NCBI GenBank assembly: GCA_022925895.1
Contig: JAKSYS010000255.1
Span: 1-64,000, forward strand
Direction of reading: 5' to 3'
DNA: 64,000 nucleotides
Source of the DNA: Fragilaria crotonensis
Lineage: Eukaryota > Bacillariophyta > Fragilariophyceae > Fragilariales > Fragilariaceae
Part shown: piece after piece, positions 10,201 to 21,154 of the stretch
Position numbering within the stretch: the stretch's first letter is position 1
How the letters are laid out: every line of letters begins with the position of its first letter
Translations under genes and position numbers: made by a program
Notes under the pieces: generated by a model
Databases searched by the model: none
What the model was told of the DNA's origin: nothing
The model's input: only the letters and a program-made list of their open reading frames with translations

Positions 10201-12308
10201 GCAAGCCACGTTGAGGGATGCGAGACCGTCGTCTTCTTGAGCTCTGACATCCACACGATACTTGTGCTTCAGCAACTCTCGAACAACCTCCAAATGCCCC
10301 CCACCGCAAGCTGCGACGAGAGTTGTGCGATTACATTTGTCTTTGGTATTGACATGCACATTTTTGTGTTTGAACAATTCTCGAACCACTTCCACATGGC
10401 CGCCTTCGCAAGCCGCAAAAAGGGCTGTTCGATTACATGTGTCCTTGACATTGACATCCACATGTTCATGCATCAACAACTCGCGAACAACCTCTAAATG
10501 GCCGCCACCGCAAGCCGCGAATAGGCACGTTCGATCGTATGTCTCCTTGGCATTGACATCCACATCGTCATGCATCAACAACTCGCGAACAACCTCTAAA
10601 ATGGCCGCCACTGCAAGCAGTGAATAGAGCCGTTCGATCATATGTGTCTTTGACATTGATATCCACATTGTTGTGCTTCAACAACTCGCGAACCACCTCC
10701 GCGTGGCCTCTGCTGCTCGCCACGATGAGGACTGTGAGACCGCATTTCGTTTTAGCATTCACATCAATATGTTCGTGCTTCAACAACTCTCGTACTAGCT
10801 CCACACGACCGACACCACAAACTGCGACTAGGGCTGTGCGGTCATATCTGTCTTTGATATGAACATCCAAATTCTTGTTCTTCAATAACTCGCGAACCAC
10901 CTCCATATGGCTGTCATCACAAGCCGCTAAGAGGGCTGTGCGATCATATATGTCTTTCGCATTAACATCGATATCTTCGAGCTGCAACAACTCTCGAACG
11001 ACCTCCACATGGTTGCCCTCGCAAGCCGCAATGAGGGCGTTGACATCCACATGATTCTTGTGCTTCAGCAACTCTCGAACTACCTCCACATGGCCACCAC
11101 CGCAAGCTGCGACCAAGGGTGAGAGACCATATCGTTCTTGACCATGCACATCAATACCAATGTTCATCAACAACTCCCGAACTACATCTACACGACCGAC
11201 CTCGCAAGCCACAACTAGGACGGTGCGATCCCAAGTATCTTTCGCATTTTACATCGATATCATCGTGCTTCAGCATCTCACGAACAACATCCATATAGGC
11301 GCCATTGCAAGCCGCAAATAGGGCTGTTCGCTTCAGCATCTCACGAACAACTTCCAAATGGCCTCCATCGAAAGCCGGGAATAGGGCCGTTCGATCATAT
11401 ATGTCTTTGACGTTCACATCAATACTTTCATGCGTCAACAACTCGCGAACAACCTCCAAATGGCCGCCATCGTAAGCTGCAAATAGGGCTGTTCGATCAT
11501 TAATGTCTTTGACGTTCACATCAATACTTTCATGCGTCAACAATTCGCGAACAACCTCCAAATGGCCGCAATCGCAAGCCGCAAATAGCGCTGTTCGATG
11601 ATACTTGTCTTTGATGTTCACAACAATACTTTCATGCGACAACAACTCGCGAACAACCTCCAAATGGCCGAAGTCGCAAGCCGCAGATAGGGCTGTCTGA
11701 TGATATTTGTCTTTGACGTTCACATCAATACTTTCATGCGACAACAATTCGCGAACAACCTCCAAATGGCCGCAATGGCATGCCGCAAATAGCCCTGTTC
11801 GATGATACGTGTCTTTGACGTTCACATCAATACTTTCATGCGACAACAACTCGCGAACAACCTCCAAATGGCCGAAGTCGCAAGCCGCAGATAGGGCTGT
11901 TTGATGATATTTGTCTTTGACGTTCACATCAATACTTTCATGCGTCAACAACTCGCGAACAACCTCCAAATGGCCGAAATCGCAAGCCACCATTAGGGCT
12001 GTTCGATCAAAAGTGTTTTTGACATTAACATCCACATGTTCGTGCTTCAACAACTCTCGAACAACCCCCGCATGGCCGAGGAGGCTAGCCAGCATAAGGG
12101 GTGCTTCCGTAGCAACGAAGGCGTCTTTGTCGACAGCGTTATCGTCACTGCCTCCAAGCACCTCCATAGCATCATGATTAATATAACATATTGCATTCAC
12201 ATCGGTCCCGTTTTTCAATAGGTCACGAACTTGAACAACGTTGCCTTGAATGACACTCTGGAACAAGCAATTGTTCAAAATGTCTAGCGCTTTGTGCGTT
12301 GATGACAT
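7242..12308 (-). pseudogene. Giant ankyrin-repeat gene, frameshifted (ANK-A)
   Basis: ATG at 12308 opens MSSTHKALDILNNCLFQSV...VVQVRDLLKNGTDVNA, the family N-terminal module. About 45-50 ankyrin repeats of 33 residues follow (pattern DRTALFAACxGGHLEVVRELLxHExIDVNVKD), then the invariant end modules and KNKAGSTVLDIARKCEL. Without breaks it would be about 1,690 residues. The frame shifts near 11247 (TTTT for TTT), 10600 (AAAA for AAA), 8510 (two extra bases), 7575 and 7490. Two of these are homopolymer slips, so sequencing error is possible for some, but five together favour a pseudogene. No signal peptide or other domain is seen. It is probably a former intracellular ANK scaffold. Confidence 0.85.
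11330..12000 (-). repeat. Near-identical 99/198-bp units inside ANK-A
   Basis: Six to seven consecutive repeats differ by few bases. Blocks 198 bp apart (for example AAATGGCCGAAGTCGCAAGC at about 11664 and 11862) are almost the same, so pairs of ankyrin repeats have been duplicated together and recently. Confidence 0.65.
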
Positions 12309-12344
12309 GTGACGTTGATAAAAAAATTAAAGGATAAAGGCACA

Positions 12345-12445
12345 CGTCCGATTTTTGGATGAAGCTGTGCTCCAGATTTATCTGCCAACCGAGAGAATAA
12401 TACCACTCTAGCTAGCTAGTAGTAGAATGTAACAACAGTGTATAT
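12345..12445 (-). promoter_or_regulatory. Conserved 5' leader block of ANK genes
   Basis: The stretch GTCCGATTTTTGG...TTTATCTGCCAACCGAGAGA...CTCTAGCTAGCTAG...CAACAGTGT recurs before the ANK genes at 39110, 47206 and 51649, and in part before 15014, 44140 and 56057. It lies just upstream of the ATG, so it is 5' untranslated or core-promoter sequence copied with the genes. Confidence 0.5.
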
Positions 12446-12633
12446 CAACTCTGTGAAGACACTGAATAGAGAACAGGATTGATCAAGGGAGTGTGGTCGT
12501 CGATGGGATGTGATTCATCCAAACGTGCATGTCCTTCGAGTGTATCAGAAACAAGCAGCAGTGGATCACACAATCCACGGGTTGAAAGTTGCGGTATTGC
12601 AACTATACGGCTATATGCATGTGAATTTTTTTT

Positions 12634-12668
12634 GCGCCAATCAGAATCGTTTGAGACGTCATCATTTT
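12634..12668 (+). promoter_or_regulatory. Shared ANK upstream element, copy 2
   Basis: GCGCCAATCAGAATCG, then TTTGAGACGTCATCATTTT, about 330 bp before the ATG of ANK-A. It has both an intact CCAAT box and the GACGTCATC site. Confidence 0.55.
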
Positions 12669-13239
12669 GAGTTTTTCACAAACTCACAACAACGACATAC
12701 TAAAAAAAAGTATGACATAAAGGCAATCGATCGTAGGTCTGCCTGCATGATAGAGATAGAGTCGGTGTGTATGGTATGAATACTCTTAGTATCATACTGT
12801 TGTACATACTACCATCAGGTATCATGTACGATACCTGGTATGACAAAGCAGTTCTCGTTGAAACATCATATTCCCACGACTTGTGGCAGTAGCCCGTTCA
12901 ACTCGTGATTCTAATACCAGTAGGGAGTAAAAAAAACACATTACACATTACACATGACACATGATGAATGATGACGGAAGGAATCCGACAACTCATGATA
13001 AAAGTTAGCAAGATTGCGTTGATTACCATGTATGCATACAATGTACCTCAACCATCTGATTCTGAGTTCACTGAGTGTCAAGAGGAGTGTACGTGGTACG
13101 AGTATTGGATTACTGATTATACTGATACAACATCTCAATTTCTTGGATTGTGAAGACTGACTGACGTCAATCATTCATCCGCAGACTTTGAGGATTCATT
13201 CGTTCCTAAGAGCAGCAACAAGAAACAGGGATAGAAAAA

Positions 13240-13570
13240 CTTCATGTCGAAACGATGACGAACCAGCCGCCCTATTGCGAGTTCGGAACCTTCATTGTGG
13301 TCTTTTTCTCTAGAGGCAGTCATCCAACCTGGTGTATTTGACCTGAGCGTGCACCGAATGAGTCTTGATGACGAAGGATCTGAAGGGAAGAATCGATATC
13401 AACATCAAAAATCGATTTCATAATCGTACGGAGAAGGATGTCTCAATGGCTATCAGGAAGCTATGGAGAGAGATGACGTTGCTGCCCTGATATATGTCAA
13501 TGCTACCGCAACTTGTCCATCAAAGCACTACCTGCTCGGCAGCAGACATTGTTTTTGTCAAAGGCTGGCT
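13240..13570. repeat. R3 block, copy 1
   Basis: Shares ordered segments with 16080-16620: GACGAACCAGCCGCCCTA, CTGAAGGGAAGAA, AAGGATGTCTCAATG and CTCGGCAGCAGACA. It is probably a decayed duplicate. Neither copy gives a sound reading frame. Confidence 0.5.
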
Positions 13571-13959
13571 AAGTCCCTTTGTCCGCGGCTGTCTCGGTAA
13601 ATCTTGCTTAATAGGCAGTTTTATCGATTCAACGAGCCGAGATTAAATCCAACCAGACAAGCACGTCCATTTTGTCCATACGAGTAGGTTGAGAAACGAG
13701 ACCAGATACTCAGATGTCGCCCGCTTCGTCGCATCAACCGTGGGGAGCAAGATTTTCACAATGCCCTGGACCAGATTTTTGCATTTACAGACACTGAAAC
13801 GAACTCGGCTCCACTCCTTGCTCTTGATTGGATTGTGCAATTGATTTGAAGCACCCCCTTCCAGCCAAGTGGTGATTGGCCATCAGATTCACATTCGGTG
13901 GCGCCAAACATTGAGCGGTACATTCGGACAAGAATGGTCTAGACTCTTGACTGCAGGAG

Positions 13960-14290
13960 GTTTACTATCCTAGGAAGTAGACATTGCATCGTGGCGCTCA
14001 TCTTGATGGCCGACACTGGCAAACATCAAGCAGTCGATTCCTTTGAAAGCAATGGTTCTTACTGTGGTCCACACAAATTCAGCACACATTGTTGTCTTGG
14101 ATACACAACAACACATCTCCAATGACTTGCAGAGATCTCAAAGCACATTCGAATCAACAGACGTGGGCAAAACAAAATTGCCTCTGTATTCATGGAACAT
14201 AAATTTGAGGTCGAGGTTTTTTCATGCATCTTCATCGCTCCCTCTGTCGCAGAGGGGCAAATTCAAAACGAAAAAGATGATTTGAGAGAT
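13960..14290 (+). repeat. R2 relic, copy 1
   Basis: A decayed copy of a dispersed sequence, R2, seen also at 28.18-28.52, 36.59-36.89, 44.76-45.02 and 56.38-56.70 kb. Shared landmarks are CACAACAACACA, GCAGAGATCTCAAA and GTGGGCAAAACAAAATTG. It lies just beyond the 3' end of an ANK gene. Confidence 0.5.
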
Positions 14291-14606
14291 GTGCGAAAAT
14301 CCCGAGTATGTTCCGCGGGACATGTTTTGGCCCAGTTAAAGGTTCGATGACAACGTGAGCCTTTGTGTCACGGCAAAATGAGGATGTGTTCGGTAATATC
14401 GTCTCATCATCAGAGGTAGGCATTAGTGCTGCTAGTAAAAACTTGAGTCTGAGAGCCTCGCGAGAAAAGCTGCACACAGAGTGGGGTCTATCAATTATTC
14501 CAACTGCGATGAGTAAAGAGCGCAACATATCGTTGAGTTGCTGTCAAACTCAACCTCCCTCCAACAACCTACTAGAGTAGCCTTTGTTTTCAATTAAAAA
14601 ATTATC

Positions 14607-15014
14607 TCAGCACTGCTTCCTATTTCTATTTTGCAGCATCGAGGCTTGATATTCAAGACGAGGCAAAGACTGCATGACATGTTTATCCACAAGACTAACG
14701 ATATCGAACAGCTCACACTTACGAACAATGTCAAGAACTGTAGATCCAGCTTTATTCTTGCAATTCACATCCACTTTGTCGTGTTTCAAAATGTCGCGAA
14801 CAACATCCAACTGCCTCCCAAGGGTTGCCCAGATAAGAGCAGTGTTGCCTTGCGAGTCTTTGGCATTGACGTCGACGTGATGGTGTTTGAGGAACTCACG
14901 AACGACCTCCCAGCGCCCCTTATAGCTCGCCCATAGAAATGCTGTGCGGCCTTTATCATCTTGGGCATTGACATCCACATCATCATGCACCAAGAACTCG
15001 CGAACTACCTCCAC
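14607..15014 (-). pseudogene. C-terminal ankyrin fragment (ANK-B)
   Basis: The 135 residues cover the last four ankyrin repeats of the family, with GRTAFLWASYKGRWEVVREF, GNTALIWATLGRQLDVVRDI and KNKAGSTVLDIVRKCELFDI, and the tail ends in QNRNRKQC. There is no ATG. Immediately upstream (15060-15140) the family's 5' leader (GCTGTGCGCCAGA...CCAACCAAGAGAATA) appears, so a deletion has joined leader to C-terminus and removed the N-terminal module and all inner repeats. It is a broken copy. Confidence 0.8.
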
Positions 15015-16816
15015 ACTTTGGGCATTGATGTGTTTGTGATGAAGGACATGCTACAACTGCCAACTTTGTGGGTGATGCTGTGCGCCAGAGCCAACTACCA
15101 ACCAAGAGAATATATAATCACTCTATGTAAACACTGCAACAAACGCTAGCTGATGAAGGAAACGCGCTGATGTCTGATGAAAAATGACATCCTATAATAC
15201 ACGGCAGCGTTTAAAGATTGCAGGAACGATGCGTCTGTGGCCATTTGTCGCACACCACACCGTAAGCGTAGTACGAATACTTGTATCGAAGTAGTGTACG
15301 CGGAGAGCACAAAATACTTCGCTGGACGGTTTTTGAACGATTAATGCACATATAAAGCCCACTGGCCGTTTTACGACCTTATTTAATTCAAGCTTTCGAC
15401 ACACAAAACGTGCAATGCTACTACTCTAGAGAGAATCGTTTTCGTAGTAGCAGGTAAGTGGTTGGTTCCTTTTTACCAGGTATGTTCGTAGTAGACTACA
15501 GTAAAACTGATGGAGGATGGAGGAACAAATACAGCGGGTATGATCAGTTGCAATATACTGGATTACTTGGAGTACTACCAGTGATTTGTGGGTTGAAGTC
15601 ATTCACCATGGTGAAAGCAATCGAACATCGTGAAAAGCGATTGCTTCAGTTCAGTGTTAGTCAGACTGTATCCGAATTTCCAGGTTGACCTTGCCCATCA
15701 GATCTTATTTAAGTACTATATATAACCGCTCAGAAAGCTCTCGTTTTGTGTAGACTTCGATCATTCGTTGGAGTTAAGACGGGGCCGATGCACATCACTA
15801 TAGGCTAATTCGGACTTTGTTCTTCCATTCCACTAGCTCGGTTGCCTTGAAAGTCTTCAGAAAGTTAGTATTAGACTTTCTGAGACCTGGTTCGAATCGG
15901 TCTTCTAGACGCCAGAAATCAAGTACTTCGAGTATCAGGTACAGCAAACGTTGAACTTCTAGAGCACTTGAATATCGTGGAGACTTTACCATCCTTGGGT
16001 TCGGGATTGCTCCAATCAGTCCTGACAATGCAATGTTCACCTCAGTCTTGAACGATTCGATTAACCAGAGCAGCAAAAACTTGAGGTTAAGACGATGACG
16101 AACCAGCCGCCCTACCTTGATTTCCGAACCCTCCTGTTTGGCTTTTCCTGTGATGGCTGCCGCAGTCGTTCTCAATCTCCCCTGCGTTGTACTAGAGTAC
16201 CAAATTCATCTTGCTATCCTTGTTTCCTGCCTGCTCTTTCCGTTGTTTTTGTTTGCGATTTTGACTTCTTGCTTATTACGACCCGCATCATGGGCATCAT
16301 TATGATTCTGGTCGGTGTCTTCATGAGTAGTGATCCCTGCTACTAGACGATGCTCAACATCACCATTTCGACGTGGGTATGGGAACCAAATGGAGCCTGA
16401 AGGGAAGAACCGATAACAACATCAATAGCATCACCAACATAGCCAAGAGGTAAAGGATGTCTCAATGATTATAAAGAACTGATGGCGAGAAAAGAAGATG
16501 CTGCCAAGACGAATGCTGTTGCAATTGCGACTCGGCCAAGAAAACTCCCAAAACAACTTCTGACTCGGCAGCAGACACTGTCAATGACTGTCAATGACAA
16601 TATTGACAATGGCCGGCTTTGTCTGCGTCCAAGCCACCTTGGCGAGTCATGCTCATATGCAACGTCATCGCTCCCTTCAAGACTACGAGGACGGTTCGAT
16701 ACCGTGCAAAATTCTGAGTATGCTAATGTTGACATGCTTTGCCAATGTTAGGTGTTGGTGCCGCAATGAGAATGTGCTCGATAACAAAATCCCAGCATTG
16801 ACGTACGTACTTCGTC
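15015..16816. other. Spacer with a second R3 copy; no sound gene
   Basis: 15015-15180 is the leader-like remnant of ANK-B. 15180-15790 shows no coding signal that I trust. An open minus frame without an ATG covers 15798-16175 (LNLKFLLLWLIESFKTEVN and on) and may be a relic of an unknown protein. 16080-16620 is the second R3 copy, and 16640-16816 is the usual 3' flank of an ANK gene. Confidence 0.4.
16080..16620. repeat. R3 block, copy 2
   Basis: A homologue of 13240-13570 with the same order of landmarks. Here it includes a hydrophobic stretch on the plus strand (LAILVSCLLFPLFLFAILTS), which looks membrane-like but lies in a short frame without support. Confidence 0.45.
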
Positions 16817-17857
16817 TTAGCACAATTTCCTCTTTTTGTTTTGCAGTATCGACTTATGATGTGTGAGGGGAGGCAAAGACTGTTCAGCCTGCTTTTCCAA
16901 CAAACTTGCAATATCAAACAGCTCACACTTGCGAGCAATATCAAGAACTGTAGATCCGGCTTTATTCTTGTGATTCACATCCACTTTATTGTGCTTCAAA
17001 ATGTCGCGAACCAAATCCAACCGCCCCGTAAGGGTTGCCCAGAAATTAGCTGTGTTGCCTTGTGACCCCGTGACATTGACGTCGACCTCATGGCGTTTGA
17101 GAAACTCGCGAACAATCTCCCAGTGGCCGCTATAGCTGGCCCAGAGAAGCGGTGTGCCACCTATAACATCTTGGGCATTCACGCCCACGTTCTTGTGCAT
17201 TAACAACTCGCCAACCACGTCCAAGCGACCCTTGTAGCTCGCTATGGCGAGGGATGTGAAACCAAGTCTGTCTTTGGCAGTCACATCCACATTCTCATGC
17301 ATCAATAACTCGCGAACCACCTCCGCATTGCCAAATTGGCTTGCCACAAAGAGGGGCGAGCGCTGTTCTTTCTCCCTGGCATTCACATCCATATTGCCGT
17401 CTTTCACCAACTCACGAACCACTGCCACATGGCCCCGCATGCAAGCCGAGGTGAGGGCTGTGTGACCCCATTTGTTTTTGGCATTCACATCCACATTCTC
17501 GATCATCAACAACTCGCGAACCACCTCCAAATGACCACTAGAGCTTGCCCCATTGAGAGATGCGATACCGTCATTTTCTTTGGCATTCACGTCTACAGTA
17601 TCGTGCACCAACAACTTGCGAACCACCTCCACACGACCGTTGTGACTCGCTCCAATGAGGGCTGTGCGACCAGCTTTGTCTTTGGAGTTCAAATCAAGAT
17701 TTTTGTACTTCAAGAACACGCAAACCACGTCCAAATGACCACGGACACTTGCCAAGATGAGCGCTGTGCAACCACCTTTGTCTTTGGAATTCAAATCAAG
17801 ATTTTTGTGCTTCAACAACTCGCAATCCACGTCCAGTATAATGAACCTCCATCTCAA
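16817..17857 (-). pseudogene. 5'-truncated ankyrin gene (ANK-C)
   Basis: An uninterrupted frame of about 346 codons with about ten ankyrin repeats. It ends with the invariant modules (GGTPLLWASYSGHWEIVREF, GNTANFWATLTGRLDLVRDI, KNKAGSTVLDIARKCELFDI) and a basic tail (QNKKRKLC). The 5' end runs out inside a repeat (CELLKHKNLDLNSKDKGG) with no ATG and no N-terminal module, and unrelated DNA follows. The ends of the repeats read NLDLNSKDK, unlike most neighbours. It could only be expressed from an internal or fused start, so I read it as truncated. Confidence 0.75.
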
Positions 17858-17972
17858 CTAATAATGTGTAAGATTTCTCAGGATTCACACGATTGAGACG
17901 TTTCTGTCTCGAATTTGTTACGGCTACGTAGTACAACTTACCAGGTACAAGTACTACCAGTCGTTTTGACAT

Positions 17973-18020
17973 GGGGGTTGCGGGAAACACCGATTTTTCA
18001 CTACGGTTCCCCGCAACCCC
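17973..18020. repeat. GC-rich hairpin, left member of an inverted pair
   Basis: GGGGTTGCGGGAAAC and GGTTCCCCGCAACCCC lie as inverted repeats around a short AT-rich loop (ACCGATTTTTCACTAC). The same hairpin with about 45 bp of extra flank (GAAAAATTCCGGTGTACAG) recurs in reverse orientation at 21109-21154. Confidence 0.7.
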
Positions 18021-19939
18021 GAAAAATTCCGGTGTACAGTGTACAGCTCAGTACTGGTATCAGTAGAGAGTATGGCTGGTTTCAACCTGAGCCTGCATAT
18101 CGTTGAATCACGTAGACTTCAGTAATGTAAAAATTTAGTTGAAGCCAATTTCCGCAGCCTATGCTGATCAGATATCAGAAGAGACGCAACAACTCGAGCA
18201 ACCTCACCGACGGCGTCTCTGTCTCTGTGGTGTTCAATTAAAAGAAACAACTTTTTATGTGACCGCAGGTTGAAATCCATGAGCTACGAAGCCAGCAAAT
18301 CGAAAACGATAGCAGTCCTCTGGCGGGTTTTAGTGCTGATAGGGCGGTCACGGTTCCATGCGTGGTAAGAAGTGGTGGTGTGTTGTCGCCTTCGTTGCTC
18401 TTGCTTAGAGAATAGAACCGATCATTCCTACAATTCAAAATCAATCATTCAAGTGGATGTGATGCGCTATGACTCATCGGAGCCTCGACAACATCTAAAC
18501 GAATTAATAACCATGTCGGCAAAATCACGACGGTGTTGCATACTTCTTGTGACAGATCGTATCCTGAGGAAGGAAACGTCGACTACAACAACGAGACAAT
18601 CAAGTCAGTTACATGAATTAGCAACGAGGAGGTTCCATGGAATGTGCTTGAACCGTTTGCAAATTTGAAACGAGGAAGATCCTAATTGGCTGAGGAAAGA
18701 ATCGGTCAATATCGAGTTGGGTCATGGCAGTTGTCTCACAGTAAGGATGATGATGAAGCATGTAAAGAATGGGAAGAATGACAAATAAAGCTAACGACAC
18801 GGTCAGTTGTCGGTGCCCTCCTCTGAGCTACCCGACATTTCTTCCCGACAACACATTCGACGACTGTTGAACGAGCAACGGCATGCATCAGCGGTCCACG
18901 ACGAGACTGTAGCAAATCTTGAGCCTTAAGAAATTGCAGGAGTCATTGCTACACCGAAAAGCAGCAGTTTGACGAGAAGTCTAAAGCTTTTCTTGATACT
19001 CGGTGTTTGTTCTCTTGACGGTGATTATTGGCGCAGCTAGATTGTTGCCACTCAGTCCAGGTGATGACTAGAGAAATGGCGTTCGTCGGATTTGTTGATA
19101 AGAATGCAGTTCAAGGACTTCGCTACATCTTTGATGCAGTTGGTACACCAATTATGAAGGTTTGAAGGCACCATTAAAGGAAGCTGAAGGCATCAACCAT
19201 GAAGCCTTAAATGCATGGCTAGTAAAGATGTGCCTCTTGTCTCAAGATTTTCAGATCCTTGGCTGCTTGCCGAATTTACTAGTCACGCTCACGGGGGTTG
19301 TTGTTGTTATTCAAGTGCCTGCTCAGAGCCCTAGTCAAACAAACTATCCAAGCTACTGCTCATAATTCTTACTACTTTGCTGGTGAATCAACAATGCATC
19401 AACGCCATGACTTGAGATGCTGGTCGCGCTCCCGCTACTGGAATTGTTCGTAGCAATTATGCAGAAACAGGAGGGAGTGGAGGCAGGCTCCCAAATAGAC
19501 ATATTGCTATTTTGAAGATGGCTATTCAGAATGCAGATAAATGCCTAGAAAAGGATACAAATATACATTGTTTATAAGCGGAAGCACTACTATTTCCATT
19601 CGGGAAAGGTTGTTTGAGATTGTCCGCACCCAGCAATATGCCTGTACCTTCTTCATTATTGCTTAACTGCCGACCCTTTCAAGCCAAACACTGACCTCAA
19701 GTCCACAATTAAGCTGTTTGCAGCAAAAGGGTCGGCAGTTTCGATGTGGAAGATAGTGAGCTCGTCGTTTTTCCATCATGGTCGGCAAATCGTATTTGTG
19801 TGTGGGACGAATCGTGTTGTTTGGAAGCGCGAGGATGCCGGACCTGGTGCCAGTTCATGACGCCAGCAAATTTTATACTGAGCCTACAGTGCTTGTACTA
19901 TATGTATGAAAACGATGAAACCAGCCATACTGAAATATG
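18021..19939. other. Decayed coding sequence of unknown type between inverted hairpins
   Basis: Short protein-like stretches appear on the plus strand in several frames: VEIHELRSQQIENDSSPLAG near 18270, EEVPWNVLEPFANLKRGRS near 18640, MAFVGFVDKNAVQGLRYIFD near 19077 and LKAPLKEAEGINHEALNAWL near 19160. No domain is recognised and the frames are broken many times. It may be the interior of an old element bounded by the two hairpins, or just old genic debris. Confidence 0.35.
19665..19740. repeat. Stem-loop with a perfect 15-bp stem
   Basis: AACTGCCGACCCTTT at 19665-19679 is the exact reverse complement of AAAGGGTCGGCAGTT at 19726-19740, with a 46-base loop. The core CTGCCGAC is echoed at the arms of the neighbouring palindrome (ACTGCCGACTTTG near 20778). 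Confidence 0.6.
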
Positions 19940-20300
19940 GAGTATGTATAAGAGTATAGCAACAATATATATATACTAGACTACGGATAAAATGAAATAA
20001 TATATATGATTACGTGTGCTGCTTCCTCCTAAAAACCCAGAACTCTACTAGAGAGAAAACCGTTTTCCAGGGTTTTTAACGGCGTCTTGGATCTCTGCCA
20101 TTGATCAGTTCGTATAGCGTAGTAGTATGATATATGCATATATGTCATACCATGGTACTAGTACCTTTGATTACCATGTAAGAAAGGCGAAGGACAAAGC
20201 CGGCAGCTTTTTTAGGGGATGCGGGAAACAGCTGGTTTCGATTTGTTGTTTCGTACTAGTATCGAAAAATGGAGCTCGACAAAAATAGCGTCTTTCAGAG

Positions 20301-20357
20301 AATTTTCGAGTTGTCCGGAGGATTTTCGAGTTGTCCGGAGGATTTTCGAGTTGTCCT
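20301..20357. repeat. 20-bp tandem repeat, about 3 copies
   Basis: GATTTTCGAGTTGTCCGGAG is repeated head to tail in the left half of the palindrome core. GAGTTGTCCG is the reverse complement of the CGGACAACTT-type unit in the right half. Confidence 0.75.
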
Positions 20358-20586
20358 TCTGGATCACTTCTTAACCCTATTTTTGTGTAGCTTCTGGTAT
20401 AGGTCTACAGCGATTAAAAAGAAGTGATCCCAATTCCGGATCACTCATTTCTTGAAACGACTTTTCAGAGCGATTTGACTTTTTGAAACTCGTTTCAGAG
20501 GATGAAATTACGTTTACATGGACTACTCTACTGACATTCCTACACACCCTAGTACTCAGTACCGCTATGCATTAGGGATACGCTCT

Positions 20587-20685
20587 CGGACAACTTCTCG
20601 GATCACTCGGACAACTTCTCGGATCACTCGGACAACTTCTCGGATCACTCGGACAACTTCTCGGATCACTCGGACAACTTCCTCT
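20587..20685. repeat. 21-bp tandem repeat, four copies plus a partial
   Basis: Four identical 21-bp units (20587-20670), each beginning CGGACAACTTCTCGG and ending ATCACT, are followed by a partial unit. They lie in the right half of the palindrome core and mirror the left-hand repeats. Confidence 0.85.
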
Positions 20686-21108
20686 ATGATTGTCGAATCC
20701 GTGTTGAGCTCTCTCTGACGCAATAGCGTGACACCAGAGAATCAATTCCAGCCGGTTCCCGCAACCCCTAAAAAAACTGCCGACTTTGTCCTTCGCGTAT
20801 CTTACATGCTCATCATAGGTATGACATATATGCATATATCATACGATAGCAATACAAGCTGTTTACTGGAAGCGCGATCCGAGACGCCGTTACGAACCCT
20901 GGAAAACGGTGTTCTCGCTAGTAGTAGAGTTCTGGGTTTTTAGGAGGAAGCATACGTAATCAAATATATTATTTCATTTTATGCGTAGTCTACTATATAC
21001 AGTATATATATATTGTTACTATACTCTTATACTACAGTACTCTGTATTCCAGTACAGTACTTGTATTCTGTACTGATTCCAGCACTGAACTGTACGCCGG
21101 AATTCTTC

Positions 21109-21154
21109 GGGGTTGCGGGAACCGTATTGAAAAATCGGTGTTTCCCGCAACCCC
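21109..21154. repeat. GC-rich hairpin, right member of an inverted pair
   Basis: GGGGTTGCGGGAACC and TTTCCCGCAACCCC around GTATTGAAAAATCGGTG. It is the reverse-orientation copy of 17973-18020, including the adjacent GTACGCCGGAATTCTTC. It directly follows the palindrome. Confidence 0.7.

Larger units (their letters stand above)
12669..14606. other. Decayed repeat-rich spacer
   Basis: There is no intact gene. At 13240-13570 a block (CGATGACGAACCAGCCGCCC...GGATGTCTCAATG...CGGCAGCAGACA) matches 16080-16620 (block R3). At 13660-13990 the sequence matches 5.96-6.25 kb. At 13960-14290 lies an R2 copy (see 44761). Confidence 0.5.
19940..21045. mobile_element. 1.1-kb foldback-like palindrome
   Basis: The left arm (about 19940-20250) and the right arm (about 20738-21045) are inverted copies. 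Matching landmarks are GTATAAGAGTATAG, AAAATGAAATAATATAT, CCTAAAAACCCAGAACTCTA, AAACCGTTTTCCAGGG, GATATATGCATATATG, GCGAAGGACAAAGCC and TTTTTTAGGGG...GCGGGAAAC. Arms of about 300 bp flank a core of about 490 bp with tandem repeats. There is no coding capacity. It resembles foldback or long-inverted-repeat non-autonomous DNA elements, but target duplications were not identified. Confidence 0.65.

Noticed and set aside
20518-20718. A 66-codon frame with RTTSRITRTTSRIT repeats
   Set aside because: It is only a translation of the 21-bp tandem repeat in the palindrome core.
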